A DNA stretch of 64,000 bases, from NCBI GenBank assembly GCA_024703915.1, contig CP087969.1, forward strand, positions 5,146,001 through 5,210,000. The letters run 5' to 3'. Below are positions 8,771 through 18,437 of the stretch, in pieces (the stretch's first letter is position 1; every line of letters starts with the position of its first letter). The stretch is from Massilia sp. H-1 (GTDB taxonomy: Bacteria > Pseudomonadota > Gammaproteobacteria > Burkholderiales > Burkholderiaceae_D). The notes under the pieces were generated by a model that was given only the letters and a program-made list of their open reading frames with translations, did not search any database and had not been told where the DNA came from. The position numbers and the translations under genes are program-made.

Positions 8771-11691
8771 ATGCGCTCGACGCTGCTGCGCTTTACCTCG
8801 TTCTATCTGATTCCCCTGTTCATCGGCCTGATGTCGCTGGTGGCCCTCGCGTTCTGGAACAGCCAGTATGTCGCCACCGGCGACCAGGCGCTCGAACTGC
8901 AAGTCGTGCGCCAGAATGCGCCCGCGCTGGCGCATGCCGAGCTGCTCTCGCGGCTGGACGGGGCGGCGCCGCTGCGCCAGTTCGATGTCGGACTGCAGCA
9001 GGCCCCGGTCTGGTTCCGCTTCACCAGCATCGGCGCGCGTGACTTGCCTTCGGTGGTGGAATTGCCGTCGCGCCACGCGGTCGACATCGCCTGCTGGGAT
9101 GCGCTGACCATGGCGCCGCTCGGCGCATCGACCCGCAGCGCCTCGTCGGGCGCCCTGGCGCCGGCCAAATCCGGTTTCGCATTGCAACTGACGCACACAC
9201 GGCATGGGCCGTCCTGTGCCGCGCCTTGTTTGCTTAGCCCGGCACGCCTGACCGCGATCCAGTGGCCGCCCGAGCAGATGGCGCTGTCAGTGCAACAATT
9301 CCACCGCAAGTCCGGTCTGCTCGACGGCGGCATGATCGTGCTGACCCTGTTCGTGCTCACGACCGCGCTCATCAACCGCCAGTTGCTGTACGTGATGTTC
9401 GGCTTACTGGCTGATCCTCAATCTGCGCATCGGCGCACTGTCGGCCTAGCTGGGACATCCAGTGGCTGGGCCAGACCGTGCCGGAACCGCTGCTGTTGCC
9501 GGGCAGGGCGCTGACCATCACCCTGTACGCGCTGTCCAGCCTGGCGCTCTACCTGACCCTGTTCGGCCAGGCCCTGTCGCGCACGCATTACCGGCTGCCG
9601 CTGCAGATCGCGCAATGGCTGTGCCTGCCTTTGCTGGTGTGCTCGATTGTGCTTCCTTACAATGTGTTCCTGCCGCTGATGTGGGTCGTGGTTGCCTGTG
9701 CGCTGCTGCTGATGACGCTGGGCCTGGTCACCGTCATGCTCAGTTCGAACTCGCGGGTCGCGTTCTGGTTCGCCGCCTCGTTTGCCGTCACGTTCCTGTC
9801 GGGTCTGTCGGAAGTGATCGCGGCCGCGCTCGGCATTCGCGAACTGATCGGCCTGGTCAACAGCGTGACGGCCGCGCTCGCGTCCAGCCTGCTGGCGGCG
9901 CTGGCAGTGGCCGAGCAGATGCGGCTGGAAACGCAGCAGCGGATCGCGGCCCAGGCCGAACTGGAGCACGCCTACGAGGCGATGCCGGTCGGCCTGTTTA
10001 CCCTCGACCTGTATGGCCATTTCCTCAGCACCAACCCGGCCCTGTGCAAGATGCTCGGCACCAGCGACATCGTGGCGGGCCGCACGCGCTGGAAGCAGTT
10101 TTTGCCGAAGGCGTGTGGAGCAGGCTGCACGATCTCGTCCATTCGCAAGACGACGCCGAGCTCGACATTGAAAACCGCGACGGCAGCCGCCGCTTCCTGG
10201 TGCGGGCCACGCTGGCGCGCGGCAAGATCGAAGGCGTGCTGCAGGATACGACCGAACAGAACAAGGCCACCGAGCAGCTCCATTTCATGGCCAACAACGA
10301 TCCGCTGACCAAGGTGTTCAACCGGCGCGGCATCGAGCGCGCCTTCGACCAGGCGGTCAGGCCGCTGGCCTCGGGCAAGCCGCTGGCACTGGCTTATCTC
10401 GACCTCGACCGGTTCAAGCTGATCAATGACCTGTTCGGCCACAACGCCGAGCGACGAAGTGCTCAAGCAAGTGTGCGAGCGGATCGCCACCATGCTGGCT
10501 AGGCGGCCAGCAGATCGGCCGCGTCGGCGGCGACGAATTCGTCATCGTCATGCCCGATACCGCGATTCCCCTGGCGTCCCTGATTTGCCGCGGGATTGTC
10601 GGCCGGATTGCGAACACGCCTTACCGGGTCGGCGACAAGGCCTTCAATGTGCGCTGCTCGATCGGCCTGATCGAAGTGTCGGCCGGGATGCAGATGAAGG
10701 ATGCGATCTCGACCGCCGACCGCGCCTGCCGCGAGGCAAAATCCGGACACAGCGACAGCCTGGTCATTTACGAGCGTCACGCGGCCGCCTTCCTCGAGCG
10801 CGAAGCCGAGCTGAGCCTGGTGGCGCGGCTGGCCAGCACCGACGCCACCGCCTAAGCATGTTCCTGGAAATGCAGCCGATCATGTCGCTCAAGGCGCCCG
10901 AAGCCTCGCTCAATTTCGAAGTGCTGCTGCGCATGCGCGAGTTTGACGGCAGCATTTCGCAGGCGGGGGCCATCATCGCGGCCGCCGAGAAAAGCGGACA
11001 GGTCGGCGTGATCGACCGCTGGGTACTGGCCACCACGCTGGCCTGGATCGACAAGCATGCCGCCACGCTGACCCATACCCAGTTCGTGTGCATGAACCTG
11101 TCGGGCGCCTCGCTCAACGACGAGCGTTTCGTGCAAGACACCATCGACATTCTCGGGCGCCACGTGCACGTGGCCAGCCGCCTGTGCATGGAAATTACCG
11201 AGAGCGTGGCCTTGCATGATCTGCACAACACGCGCCGCTTCATCGACCAGGTGCGCAGTTTCGGGGTCAAGGTCGCGCTCGACGATTTCGGCGCTTAGCT
11301 ATACCTCGTTCTCGTATCTGGAAGGAATTGCTTAAGCCGACGTGCTCAAGATTGACGGCAACTTCATCGTCAACATCAATGCCCACCCGGCCAATGTGGC
11401 CATCGTCGAAGCCATCGTCAGCCTGGCCGTCAACCTCGGCATGAAGACGATTGCCGAATGGGCGGAAGACGCGGCCACCGTGCGCACCCTGGCCGAGATC
11501 GGCGTCGACTATGTGCAGGGCTGGGCGGTGGCGCGCTCGATGGCGCCCGACAAGCTGCTCGAAGGCAGCTCCTCGGCCAGCTTCATCAGCGACGAGCAAT
11601 TGCTGCAACTGGTGCGTGTGCTGGGCGCGCGCGCCAGCGTGGCCGACATCAGCCAGGCCTGCCCGGCACCCGCCTGCACGACTTGCACTGA
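8771..11691 (+). CDS. 7TM-DISM-type sensor with PAS, GGDEF and EAL domains
   Basis: Membrane protein of about 960 residues for c-di-GMP turnover. An N-terminal helix (about 10-32) precedes a periplasmic 7TMR-DISMED2-like domain, then about seven hydrophobic helices (nt 9330-9900), a PAS-like segment (AYEAMPVGLFTLDLYG), GGDEF (VGGDEFVIVM, nt 10525) and EAL (nt 10860-11600). GGDEF is intact; in EAL the signature reads EVL (FEVLLRMRE), but NLSG, EITES, DDFGAGYTS and VLKID are kept. Both activities are possible. Breaks near 9400, 9445, 10498, 10851, 11290 and 11330 all restore family sequence if read as GCCGGC. The start could instead be 8719 if one GC was lost near 8760. The end at 11691 assumes one more break near 11660. 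Confidence 0.85.
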
Positions 11692-11695
11692 GGCC

Positions 11696-12785
11696 TTAGC
11701 GGGACGCGGCCGCCACGGTTCGCGGAATGCGCGGCAGGCGCACGCTGAAGACGGTGCCGGTCTGTGCGTGCGAGTTGACGCGAATGTCGCCGCCATGCGC
11801 CTCGACAATGGCCCGGGCGATATACAGACCGATGCCCAGGCTGCTGCCAGCGCCGCTGCGCGAGGCGCGCGGATCGGCAAAGCGGACCAGGGGATCGAAG
11901 ATGGCGGCCAGCGCCTGGGCGTCGATCGGCGTGCCGCTATTGTGGATGTGAATCACAAGCTCGTTGCCCCCGGAGTCGATGCGCATGTTGACCGGTTCGC
12001 CGCGCGCCCGTGTTGCACGGCATTGCCGAGCAAGTTCGAGAACACCTGGGCGATGCGGCCCTCATCCCACACGCCGTCCAGATCGCCGTCATGCGCGAGC
12101 TGGAATACCCGCTCCGGATTGGACAGGCGCAATTCTTCCATCGTGGAACGGCAAATGCTGCCCATATTGCATTTGGTGAGCGTCAGCGGCAGGGGCGAAC
12201 CCAGATTGATGCGGGTGTAGTCGAGCAAGTCTTCCACCAGGCGCCCCATGCGGATGCCGCTGTGGTGGATCCGGGCCGCCACGTCGGCGTGTCCCTGGGC
12301 GATGCCCGGCGCGCGCATCAGGAAGCTGGCGCCCATCACGGTCGTATTCAGGGGATTGCGCAAGTCGTGGCCCAGGATGGCCAGAAACAGATGCTGCGCA
12401 TGCTGCATCATGGCGGAAAAGCGCGCCACGGCCTCGGTCTCGGCCTGGTCGATGGCGTGGTTCAGGCCCAGCACCTCGTCCAGGTCGGGCACCTCGTCCT
12501 GTTCGCGCCAGAGCGTCAGGATGCTGGCGCGCAGCGCATGCATGTCCGCGATCAACGCGTCCACGCTGGCGCCCGACAGCAGCCATTCGGCGCCGTAGGC
12601 CGAGGGCCGGGCTGGGTGCGCTGTCCTGCGCCATGCGCGCCCCCCCTGAGTTGAGCGGAAATAGCCTGGAGTATCTGGATCCGGACCTCGTGGGCCCTGG
12701 GAGAGGCGGCCCTGTCCCGGGTCAGGTCGTGCCATCGCGCAAGGATGAACTCCAGGTTGTCAATAATGAAATTGGCAAGGCGCAT
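11696..12785 (-). CDS. Sensor histidine kinase with RsbRD_N-like N-terminus
   Basis: A soluble kinase of about 362 residues with no membrane helix. Residues 1-110 resemble the RsbRD_N helical sensor domain (MRLANFIIDNLEFILARW). The phosphoacceptor box is FLAILGHDLRNPLN (about 165), followed by the N box (RIAQVFSNLLGNAVQHG) and the G box (SLGIGLYIARAIVEAHGG) near the C-terminus. All catalytic motifs are present. ATG 12785 is preferred over the in-frame TTG six bases upstream. Frame breaks occur near 12620 and 12000. It converges with the GGDEF-EAL gene, whose stop is 5 bp away. No partner regulator lies next to it, so its output is unknown. Confidence 0.85.
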
Positions 12786-12909
12786 CTGCAAAAAAAGTAA
12801 AAACGTGTTGATGCGTAATTTTAACCAGACATCACAAAAATGTGCGCGCCTTTGTTACTGGCAGTTACATGCGGGTGGTTTTTGGTCAACATGCCTGCCT
12901 TCGCAGGCT

Positions 12910-13621
12910 TCATGCATGCGGGGCCGTGCTGCGGGCCTTGCCGCCACCGTGGGCGGCGGATGCGGCCTCGCCGTTCCAGGCCAGAGCCAGCAGGTCCTGA
13001 ACTTCGGCGTCGCTGGTCTGCTCGAACTGCCGGTACCACTGGCTGACGGCGCGAAAGGTGGGCGGGCGCAGCAGGCACACCAGGTGATCGACCTCGGGCC
13101 GCAGCGCCGCGCAGGTTTCGGCCGGGCCCACCGGCACGGCCACCACGATCATTGCGGCGCCGCTGGCGCGGGCCACGGCGATCGCGGCGCGCATGGTGGA
13201 CCCGGTGGCCAGGCCGTCGTCCACCAGGATGGCGGTGCGCCCCTGCAGGGCTGGCGGCGGGCGCCCCCCGCGGTACTGGCGCTCGCGCCGGGCGACCACT
13301 TGCAGCTCGCGCTCGCAAGCCTGGTCGACCGTGGCGGGGCCACGTGAAAGGCTTGCACCACGCCGGTATTGACGACCCGCACGCCGCCGCTGCCGACGGC
13401 GCCCATGGCGAATTCTTCATGGCCGGGCAAGCCGAGCTTGCGCACCAGCAGCAGGTCGAGCGGCAAGCCGAGGTCGCGCGCTACGGCGAACCCGACCGGC
13501 ACGCCGCCGCGGGGCAGGGCCAGGACCAGCGCGTCTGCCCCGCGCACATGCTCCTGCAGGGCGCGCGCCAGCTGCTTGCCCGCATGCAGCCGGTTGCGGA
13601 AAGGTTTGCTTAAGCATTCAT
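12910..13621 (-). CDS. Phosphoribosyltransferase-domain protein
   Basis: About 237 residues of a type I PRTase fold. The PRPP-binding loop reads AILVDDGLATGSTM (nt about 13230), and the N-terminal half has ALPRGGVPVGFAVARDLGLPLDLLLVRK typical of the free-standing PRTases near stress genes. The base or substrate is unknown. The start is masked: read as written, ATG 13621 runs at once into TAA inside GCTTAAGC, but with GCCGGC it reads Met-Asn-Ala-Gly-Lys. That ATG overlaps the Hsp20 stop as ATGA, so the two genes are coupled. A second break lies near 13340, within a run of GC dinucleotides. Confidence 0.82.
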
Positions 13622-14095
13622 TGAATGGCGATGCGGGTGGCCGCGCTGCCTTGCTTTTTGGGCAGGCTGAGCGTGAGAACGCCGTTCTCCATGCGGGCCT
13701 GGGCGCTCGCTTCGTCGACTTCCACCGGCAGCACGAAGCTGCGCATGTATTTGCTGGCGCTGCGTTCGGCGTACAGCACGTTCTCGCCCTCGCTGCTCGC
13801 GCTCGGTCTTGGTTTCTGCCTCGATCGTGACGCGCTGGTGATCGATGGCGACCTTGACGTCGTCCTTGTTCACGCCGGGCAGTTCGGCCTGGACTTCGAA
13901 GGCTTTGTCGGTCTCGCTGATGTTCATGCGCGGGCTGGCCGTGCCTTCGGGCGACAGCGGCGACAGCGCGCCGGCCTGCGTGAACGGGGACAGCATGTCT
14001 TCGAACATGTGTTCGACCAGGCGGCCGAACGGGTCGTCGATGCCGCGCGGGCGCCAGGTGGACAGTGCGGAAGGGGTACGCCGGATGAGATTCAT
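13618..14095 (-). CDS. Small heat-shock protein, Hsp20/alpha-crystallin family
   Basis: About 159 residues; a cytoplasmic holdase chaperone. The N-terminal arm (LVEHMFEDMLSPF) leads into the alpha-crystallin domain: MNISETDKAFEVQAELPGVNKDDVKV, with each stretch conserved (DKAFEVQAELPGV, HQRVTIEAETK), then the YAERSASKYMRSFVLP strand and LTLSLPKK before the C-terminal IAIQ, which serves as the IxI/V-type anchor. One frame break near 13797 separates the two halves. Start ATG 14095 has GGAG upstream (GGAGACCACC). It is the first gene of a two-gene unit with the PRTase, a pairing suggestive of stress response. Confidence 0.88.
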
Positions 14096-14284
14096 GGTGG
14101 TCTCCAGAAGGAAGGTGGGCCGAGAGGGACGCGCGGTCCCGGTGCTCCAGTTATAGGCCTGGCACGGACCGAATTCAAGCGGCACCAGGGCGCCATGCAC
14201 GCCCCTTTGAGGCACAGCAGCAAAGCGCTGCGTGCAAGGGAACCAATGCGGCGCTGGTGGTCTGAAGTAGAAAGGAGGACCGTC

Positions 14285-14893
14285 ATGAACGACACCTTGC
14301 TGCACGCCTGGTGGCTGCTCGCCCTGCGCGGCGCGATCGCCATCGCCTTCGGCGCCCTGGCCATCCTGTGGCTTAGGCCATCACCCTGGTCACGCTGGCG
14401 GCCCTGTTCAGCCGGCTTCTGCGCTGCTGGCCGGCGCGCGGTCTGGAGCTTCGGCGCCGTGCGCCACCGGCGCGCCGATCCGCACTGGTGGGCCTTGCTG
14501 CCACTGGGCCTGTTCAGCATCGCCACCGGCATTGCCGCCGCGCTCTATCCTGCACTCACCACCGTGGTGCTCATCCTGCTGGTCGGCGCCAACGCGCTGG
14601 TGACGGGCGTGATCGATCTCGTGGCCGCGCTGCGCATGCGCAAGGTCATGCAAGCCCCGCTGCTGCTGTTCCTGAGCGGCGTGGCCTCGGTCGTGTTCGG
14701 TCTCGTGGTGCTGCTGTTTCCGCTCGGTGCGGGCGCGTTCGCGCTGGCCTGGATGATCGGCCTGTACGCCATCGTCACCGGCGCCATGCTGCTGGCCCTG
14801 GCGTTCCAGGTGCGCGCCTGGTCGCGCCTGCACGCCCCGCGCAGCAGTCCGTCTGCAGGGGCGCCGCCTGATCAGCCCAGGTTGTCGCGATGA
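14285..14893 (+). CDS. HdeD family membrane protein (DUF308)
   Basis: About 195 residues with six predicted helices in the paired DUF308 pattern ([96 protein letters not shown], each segment shortened here). HdeD was named from acid resistance in enteric bacteria; its molecular function is not known. ATG 14285 follows AGGAGGAC. The frame breaks near 14371, where TGGCCGGCCA is expected, and again near 14420-14440. As written, the C-terminus runs 22 bases into the convergent fghA, so the true stop may be slightly upstream. It lies divergent from the hsp20 unit, which fits a stress role. Confidence 0.82.
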   Translation: MNDTLLHAWWLLALRGAIAIAFGALAILWLRPSPWSRWRPCSAGFCAAGRRAVWSFGAVRHRRADPHWWALLPLGLFSIATGIAAALYPALTTVVLILLVGANALVTGVIDLVAALRMRKVMQAPLLLFLSGVASVVFGLVVLLFPLGAGAFALAWMIGLYAIVTGAMLLALAFQVRAWSRLHAPRSSPSAGAPPDQPRLSR

Positions 14894-15713
14894 AAGCGCA
14901 AATGCTCGTCGATGAAGCTGGTAATGAAGTAATAGCCGTGGTCGTAGCCGGGGTGGCGGCGCAGCGTCAGGCGCTGGCTTGGCCTTGGCACAGGCCGCTT
15001 CAAACGCGTCCGGATGCAACTGGTTGGCCAGGAACTTGTCGCCCAGGCCCTGGTCGATCAGTATGCCCTGGGGGAAGGGGTTGCGCAGCGTGCTCATCAG
15101 CTCACTGGCATCGTACTGCGCCCAGGCGGCCCGGTCCGGCCCCAGGTAGCCGCCAAACGCTTTTTCGCCCCAGGGGCAGCGCATGGGCGCGGCAATCGGC
15201 GCAAAGGCCGATACCGAACGGAACAGGCCCGGGTTGCGCAGGGCCAGCATCAGCGCGCCGTGGCCGCCCATCGAATGGCCGCAAATGCCGATCCGGGCCG
15301 GATCGGCGCCCAGTTCCGCAATGACCAGTTCGCGCAATTCCAGCAGGTAGCTGTACATGCGGTAGTGGCGCTGCCAGGGCGCTTCGGTCGCGTCCACGTA
15401 AAAGCCAGCCCCGAGGCCAAAATCCCAGTCCGCGCCTTCACCGTCGATGTTGGCGCCGCGCGGACTGGTGTCGGGCGCGATCAGCATCAGGCCTTCGCGC
15501 GGCGGTGCGCTGGGCGCCCGCCTTGGTGGCAAAGGTTTCTTCGGTACACGTGAGCCCGGCCAGGTAGAACAGGGTCGGCCTGGCCAGCCCGGCGCCGGGC
15601 GGAATAAAGACGGAAAAGCGCATCGGCAAGCCGATGGCACGGGCATCGTGGCGGTAAAAGCGTTGCACGCCGCCGTGGCAGGGGTGTTCACTGATCAGTT
15701 CGAGCATGGTCAT
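14872..15713 (-). CDS. fghA: S-formylglutathione hydrolase
   Basis: About 280 residues; cytoplasmic serine hydrolase that releases formate from S-formylglutathione in glutathione-dependent formaldehyde detoxification. Recognised from [22 protein letters not shown], the oxyanion and nucleophile region [13 protein letters not shown] (Ser about 150), the catalytic Asp region DQGLGDKF, and the His in the [10 protein letters not shown] stretch before the C-terminus DEHLRFH. ATG 15713 and 15707 are both possible. Breaks: near 15505 (GC loss in GCGCGG) and near 14985. No formaldehyde dehydrogenase gene lies next to it in this window. Confidence 0.92.
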
Positions 15714-15744
15714 TTCCAGTGCAAAAAGGGGGCGTCAGCAGGGT

Positions 15745-16310
15745 TCATGGACGGGGCGGCGGGCCAAGGTGGCGGTCGACCACGCGTTCGATGTCGGCGA
15801 AATTGTCGCTGGTGGTCATCAGCTGGTTGGCGATCATGGTGTAGCGGGCGCGCACTTCGAGTTCGCGCGCCGTTTGCTGGCCGGGCAGGCGGTAGCCGTC
15901 GGGCAGTTGCGCGGCCGGATCCATGGCCAGGACCGGGCTGGTGGCGGCCCAGGCGCCGATGCGCACGCCCGCGTACAGCATCTTGGCCTGGACGGGCGAG
16001 CAGCCGTCGGCCAGGCAGGCAAAATAGAACATGGTGTCGGCGTCGGCGCGCAGCACGCCGCTGCTGCCGACGGCGGCGTCGTGCACCAGCGCCGCGCGCC
16101 GGTAGTCGCCCGTGTACGGACTGCCGACGGTGGACCACAGCGTGCGCGGGATGCTGGCGCCATTGACCACGGTACCGGCTTGGCTGCATCCCAGCGCCGC
16201 CCGTTGGGGTCGATGTACCAGAACGCTTCGAGCATGCGCATGTCGCGGTCGCCGCCCTGGTCGGACAGCCATTCGGTCTTGGGATTGCCTGAGAAAACGC
16301 CATTGCTCAT
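15745..16310 (-). CDS. DUF1353-like protein
   Basis: About 188 residues, cytoplasmic, no signal peptide. The N-terminal half (PKTEWLSDQG, MLEAFWYIDPNGRRWDA) and the middle NGASIPRTLWSTVGSPYTGDYRRAALVHDAA match the DUF1353 pattern, in which Ser-Ile-Pro and the His-Asp pair are conserved. The function of this family is unknown; many members are in phage or mobile regions, but nothing else here is phage-like. ATG 16310 has GGAGAG upstream. A frame change near 16190 joins the two halves. It shares orientation with fghA and the chrA pair. Confidence 0.65.
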
Positions 16311-16330
16311 TGAACTCTCCTGTTATGGGG

Positions 16331-16916
16331 TCAGACCAGCTGCAGCCATCCGAGCAGGGCGCTTGGCGCCCAGCATCCACAGGATGTGCAGGCGCGTGCG
16401 CCAGATGATCAGGCCGCTCACGAGCGTGAGCAGCCACAGCGGCCAGTCGTGTTCGGCAACGCCATGGCGGCGCTGCCCAGTATCCAGCTGGTCGACAGCA
16501 TCAGCGCCACGACCACCGGCGCCATGCCCAGTTTGAACGCGCACGGCGCGCAGTTCACGGTTGCAGGTGGCCCCACTGCGCGGCGCTGTAGGTCAGGACC
16601 GTGGATGGAATCATGATGCTTAGGCCATGGTGATCGTCATGCCCAGCATGGCCGTGCCGTGAGCCGCCCGCATTCATGCCCACGTTCCAGCCCATCAGGG
16701 CCACGAACAGCACGTTGGGGCCGGGTGCGGCCTGGGCCAGCGCATCGATTCGTTGAATTGCACCTGGCTGAGCCAGTGCTGGTCCTCGACCAGGTAGCGC
16801 TGCATCTCGGACGAGGTGGAAATGGCGCCCCCCACCGACAGCAGCGACAGCGTCAGGTAATGCCCGAACAGGCTGAGCCAGTCGTGCCAGCCGAGCAGCA
16901 ACTGGGGATCGCTCAT
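16331..16916 (-). CDS. chrA: Chromate transporter ChrA, short-chain subunit 2
   Basis: About 195 residues with the ChrA half-domain: LSVGGAISTSSEMQRYL, WLSQVQFNESIALAQAAPGPN (conserved PGPN loop) and about six hydrophobic helices. Short-chain ChrA proteins come as gene pairs encoding the two halves that are fused in long-chain ChrA; together they export chromate with the membrane potential, though many such pairs have other or unknown anion substrates. ATG 16916 overlaps the stop of the upstream half as ATGA. Breaks near 16745, 16619 (expected Met-Ala-Gly-Ile, from GCCGGC) and 16450. The stop TGA at 16331-16333 gives the ending LQLV. Confidence 0.8.
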
Positions 16917-17487
16917 GGCGCCAGCCTGCGGTAGCACAGCACGCAGCCGGCGCCGCCCAGGCCCAGCAGGACCAGCGCCAGCGGCGCGCGCAGCCAGGCC
17001 ACCAGCACGAAGGCGGCAGCCCCGAGCGCGCCGCACCAGGCCCGCCCAAGCGGGTTGCGCGCGAGCGCGGCCGCCAGCTTGAGCCCGGCTGCGCCGAACA
17101 TGCTTAAGCCGAGACCGCTGCCATGCCGCGAAACGCGCTTAGCCACGCCCGGATGGTCGCCCAGCTGCGCATGCAGCACCGCCAGCAGCAGCACGATCAC
17201 CAGCGGCACGGCCAGCATGCTTAGCCAGGGCCGCCATGGCGCTTAGCCAGGCCGAAGTAGCGCCCGCCGATCATCATCGACAGATTGACCACGTTCGGCC
17301 CCGGCATGACCTGGGCGACGGCCCAGTCTTCCAGAAATTCGTCCTGGGTCAGCCATTGCTTGCGCTCGACCAGTTCGCGCTGGACGATCGCCACCACACC
17401 GCCAAAGCCTTGCAGGGCCAGCAGCGTGAAAGAAACAAACAGGTCGGTCAGGGAGGCGGGGCGGGGACGTGGGGGCGGGACGCTCAT
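16913..17487 (-). CDS. chrA: Chromate transporter ChrA, short-chain subunit 1
   Basis: About 190 residues, first half of the short-chain ChrA pair. It carries SLTDLFVSFTLLALQGFGG, RELVERKQWLTQDEFLE and AVAQVMPGPNVVNLSMMIG, the conserved N-terminal ChrA signature, followed by helices up to CVLCYRRLAP. Start ATG 17487. Altered GCCGGC-type strings lie near 17102, 17140, 17219 and 17244; reading the first two as GCCGGC gives Gly-Leu-Ala-Gly-Met and Trp-Pro-Ala-Phe. The coupling to the second half by an ATGA overlap supports a heteromeric transporter. The substrate cannot be confirmed from sequence. Confidence 0.82.
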
Positions 17488-17694
17488 GCCCCATTATCGC
17501 GCTGCAGGGCCTGGCCTGTCCATGCGCGCTCGGCCGTCGCTGCCGGTGTTCGATACTTCGCAGCAAGGACATACAACTTTATTGTCGATTCGATGGAAGC
17601 CTGACATTGACATTGATCACCATTGAAGGATACTCCCTAGGCAGCTTTTACCGGTGACCTGCAAGCCAGTCCTTAATGAAGAGGTAGGAATAGC
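17488..17694. other. Intergenic spacer upstream of the small gene
   Basis: About 200 bases between the divergent chrA pair and the small protein. I see no open gene, no clear terminator and no strong promoter; there is an ACATACAACTTTATTGTCGA stretch of lower GC near 17570 that may hold promoter elements. Confidence 0.3.
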
Positions 17695-17920
17695 ATGAAT
17701 CGAAAAGCAATTGAAAGCGGCGGCATGTCAGTCGCCGAGGCAGATTACCAGCGCATCGACATGCAGCCACAAGGACATCGTCAACCATGGCATCTCGGTA
17801 CAGGAAAGCGGCAACACCGTGTCGGCCATCGAATACCTCAAATCCCACGATATCGACCCCGAGGTGATCGAGCGCGTGTTGCTCGAACCACATCGGCGGC
17901 GCAGCCACCATTCCCACTGA
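17695..17920 (+). CDS. Small hypothetical protein
   Basis: A probable gene of about 74 codons that I do not recognise. ATG 17695 follows GGTAGGAATAG. The N-terminal half reads in one frame (MNRKAIESGGMSVAEADYQR) and the second half in another (KDIVNHGISVQESGNTVSA, then KSHDIDPEVIERVLLEP), joined by a one- or two-base break near 17765. The second half looks like a real helical, acidic protein, ending in a basic His-rich tail (HRRRSHHSH). The same layout occurs in other short regulators, but no DNA-binding motif is visible. It lies alone before an AT-rich intergenic region. Confidence 0.45.
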
Positions 17921-18133
17921 TCCCGCAGCTGAATCTATGGACAGGGCCAGCCCGATAGGGTATGGCCAGATTGATCACGTCCCCTGTCATCCTGACCACG
18001 CGTGTGGTGAAAATTATAAAAATGATACTGAAAGCAGGGCTTGACAAGCGTGCTGCGCGGCTGAGTTATGCACAAAAAACGCACGTAGGAAATTTCCTAA
18101 AGTATTTTTCAGCATATGGCATTGACTTTGCAA

Positions 18134-18310
18134 GTGCTTGATTTTACGTGGTTTAATTTTTGCCTGCTGAACGAGCATTTTGTTGAAACCCGCATCGTTG
18201 CTGGCTCTCTGCTTGTCAAGGGCCGCTTATCCACAAAGTTATCCACACTGATTGTGGATATCTGAAAAAGTGCTTTAGAAACGGCCACTTAGCGTTGCAA
18301 AAGTGATCGG
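18134..18310 (+). repeat. DnaA-box element, copy A
   Basis: Two perfect DnaA boxes TTATCCACA lie at 18227-18235 and 18239-18247, with a third in reverse (TGTGGATAT) at 18253-18261. The block begins with GTGCTTGATT at 18134 and ends after ACTTAGCG near 18290. A second copy lies at 21558-21735 with the same box spacing (12 and 14 bases between starts) and shared flanking words (GTGCTTGATT, TTTTTGCCTG, TGTCAAG, GAAAAAG, ACTTAGCG). It is much richer in AT than its surroundings. It could bind DnaA; whether it acts as a titration or reactivation site, or a promoter element, is not known. Confidence 0.7.
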
Positions 18311-18390
18311 TTGGCAAGATTTCATAACGACCGGTTGGGTTTTCTGCAGTGCAGCAGGCGGGCCGGTCATGGATTGTACTTGCGTTTGAG

Positions 18391-18410
18391 TACTGTGTAA
18401 ATGTACAGTT
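18391..18410 (+). promoter_or_regulatory. LexA (SOS) box upstream of the helicase gene
   Basis: The site reads TACTGT, eight bases, ACAGTT, matching the CTGT-N8-ACAG operator bound by proteobacterial LexA. It ends 27 bases before the helicase ATG at 18438, the right place to block transcription. This predicts induction of the helicase after DNA damage. Confidence 0.75.
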
Positions 18411-18437
18411 ATATTCTTTCCCGCCAGATTGCCCCTC

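Noticed and set aside
15745-16310. Prophage remnant because of the DUF1353-like gene
   Set aside because: No other phage gene, integrase or attachment repeat lies nearby.
18134-18310. Chromosomal replication origin
   Set aside because: Only three DnaA boxes are present, no dnaA, dnaN, gidA or rpmH gene is near, and a second copy exists 3.4 kb away.
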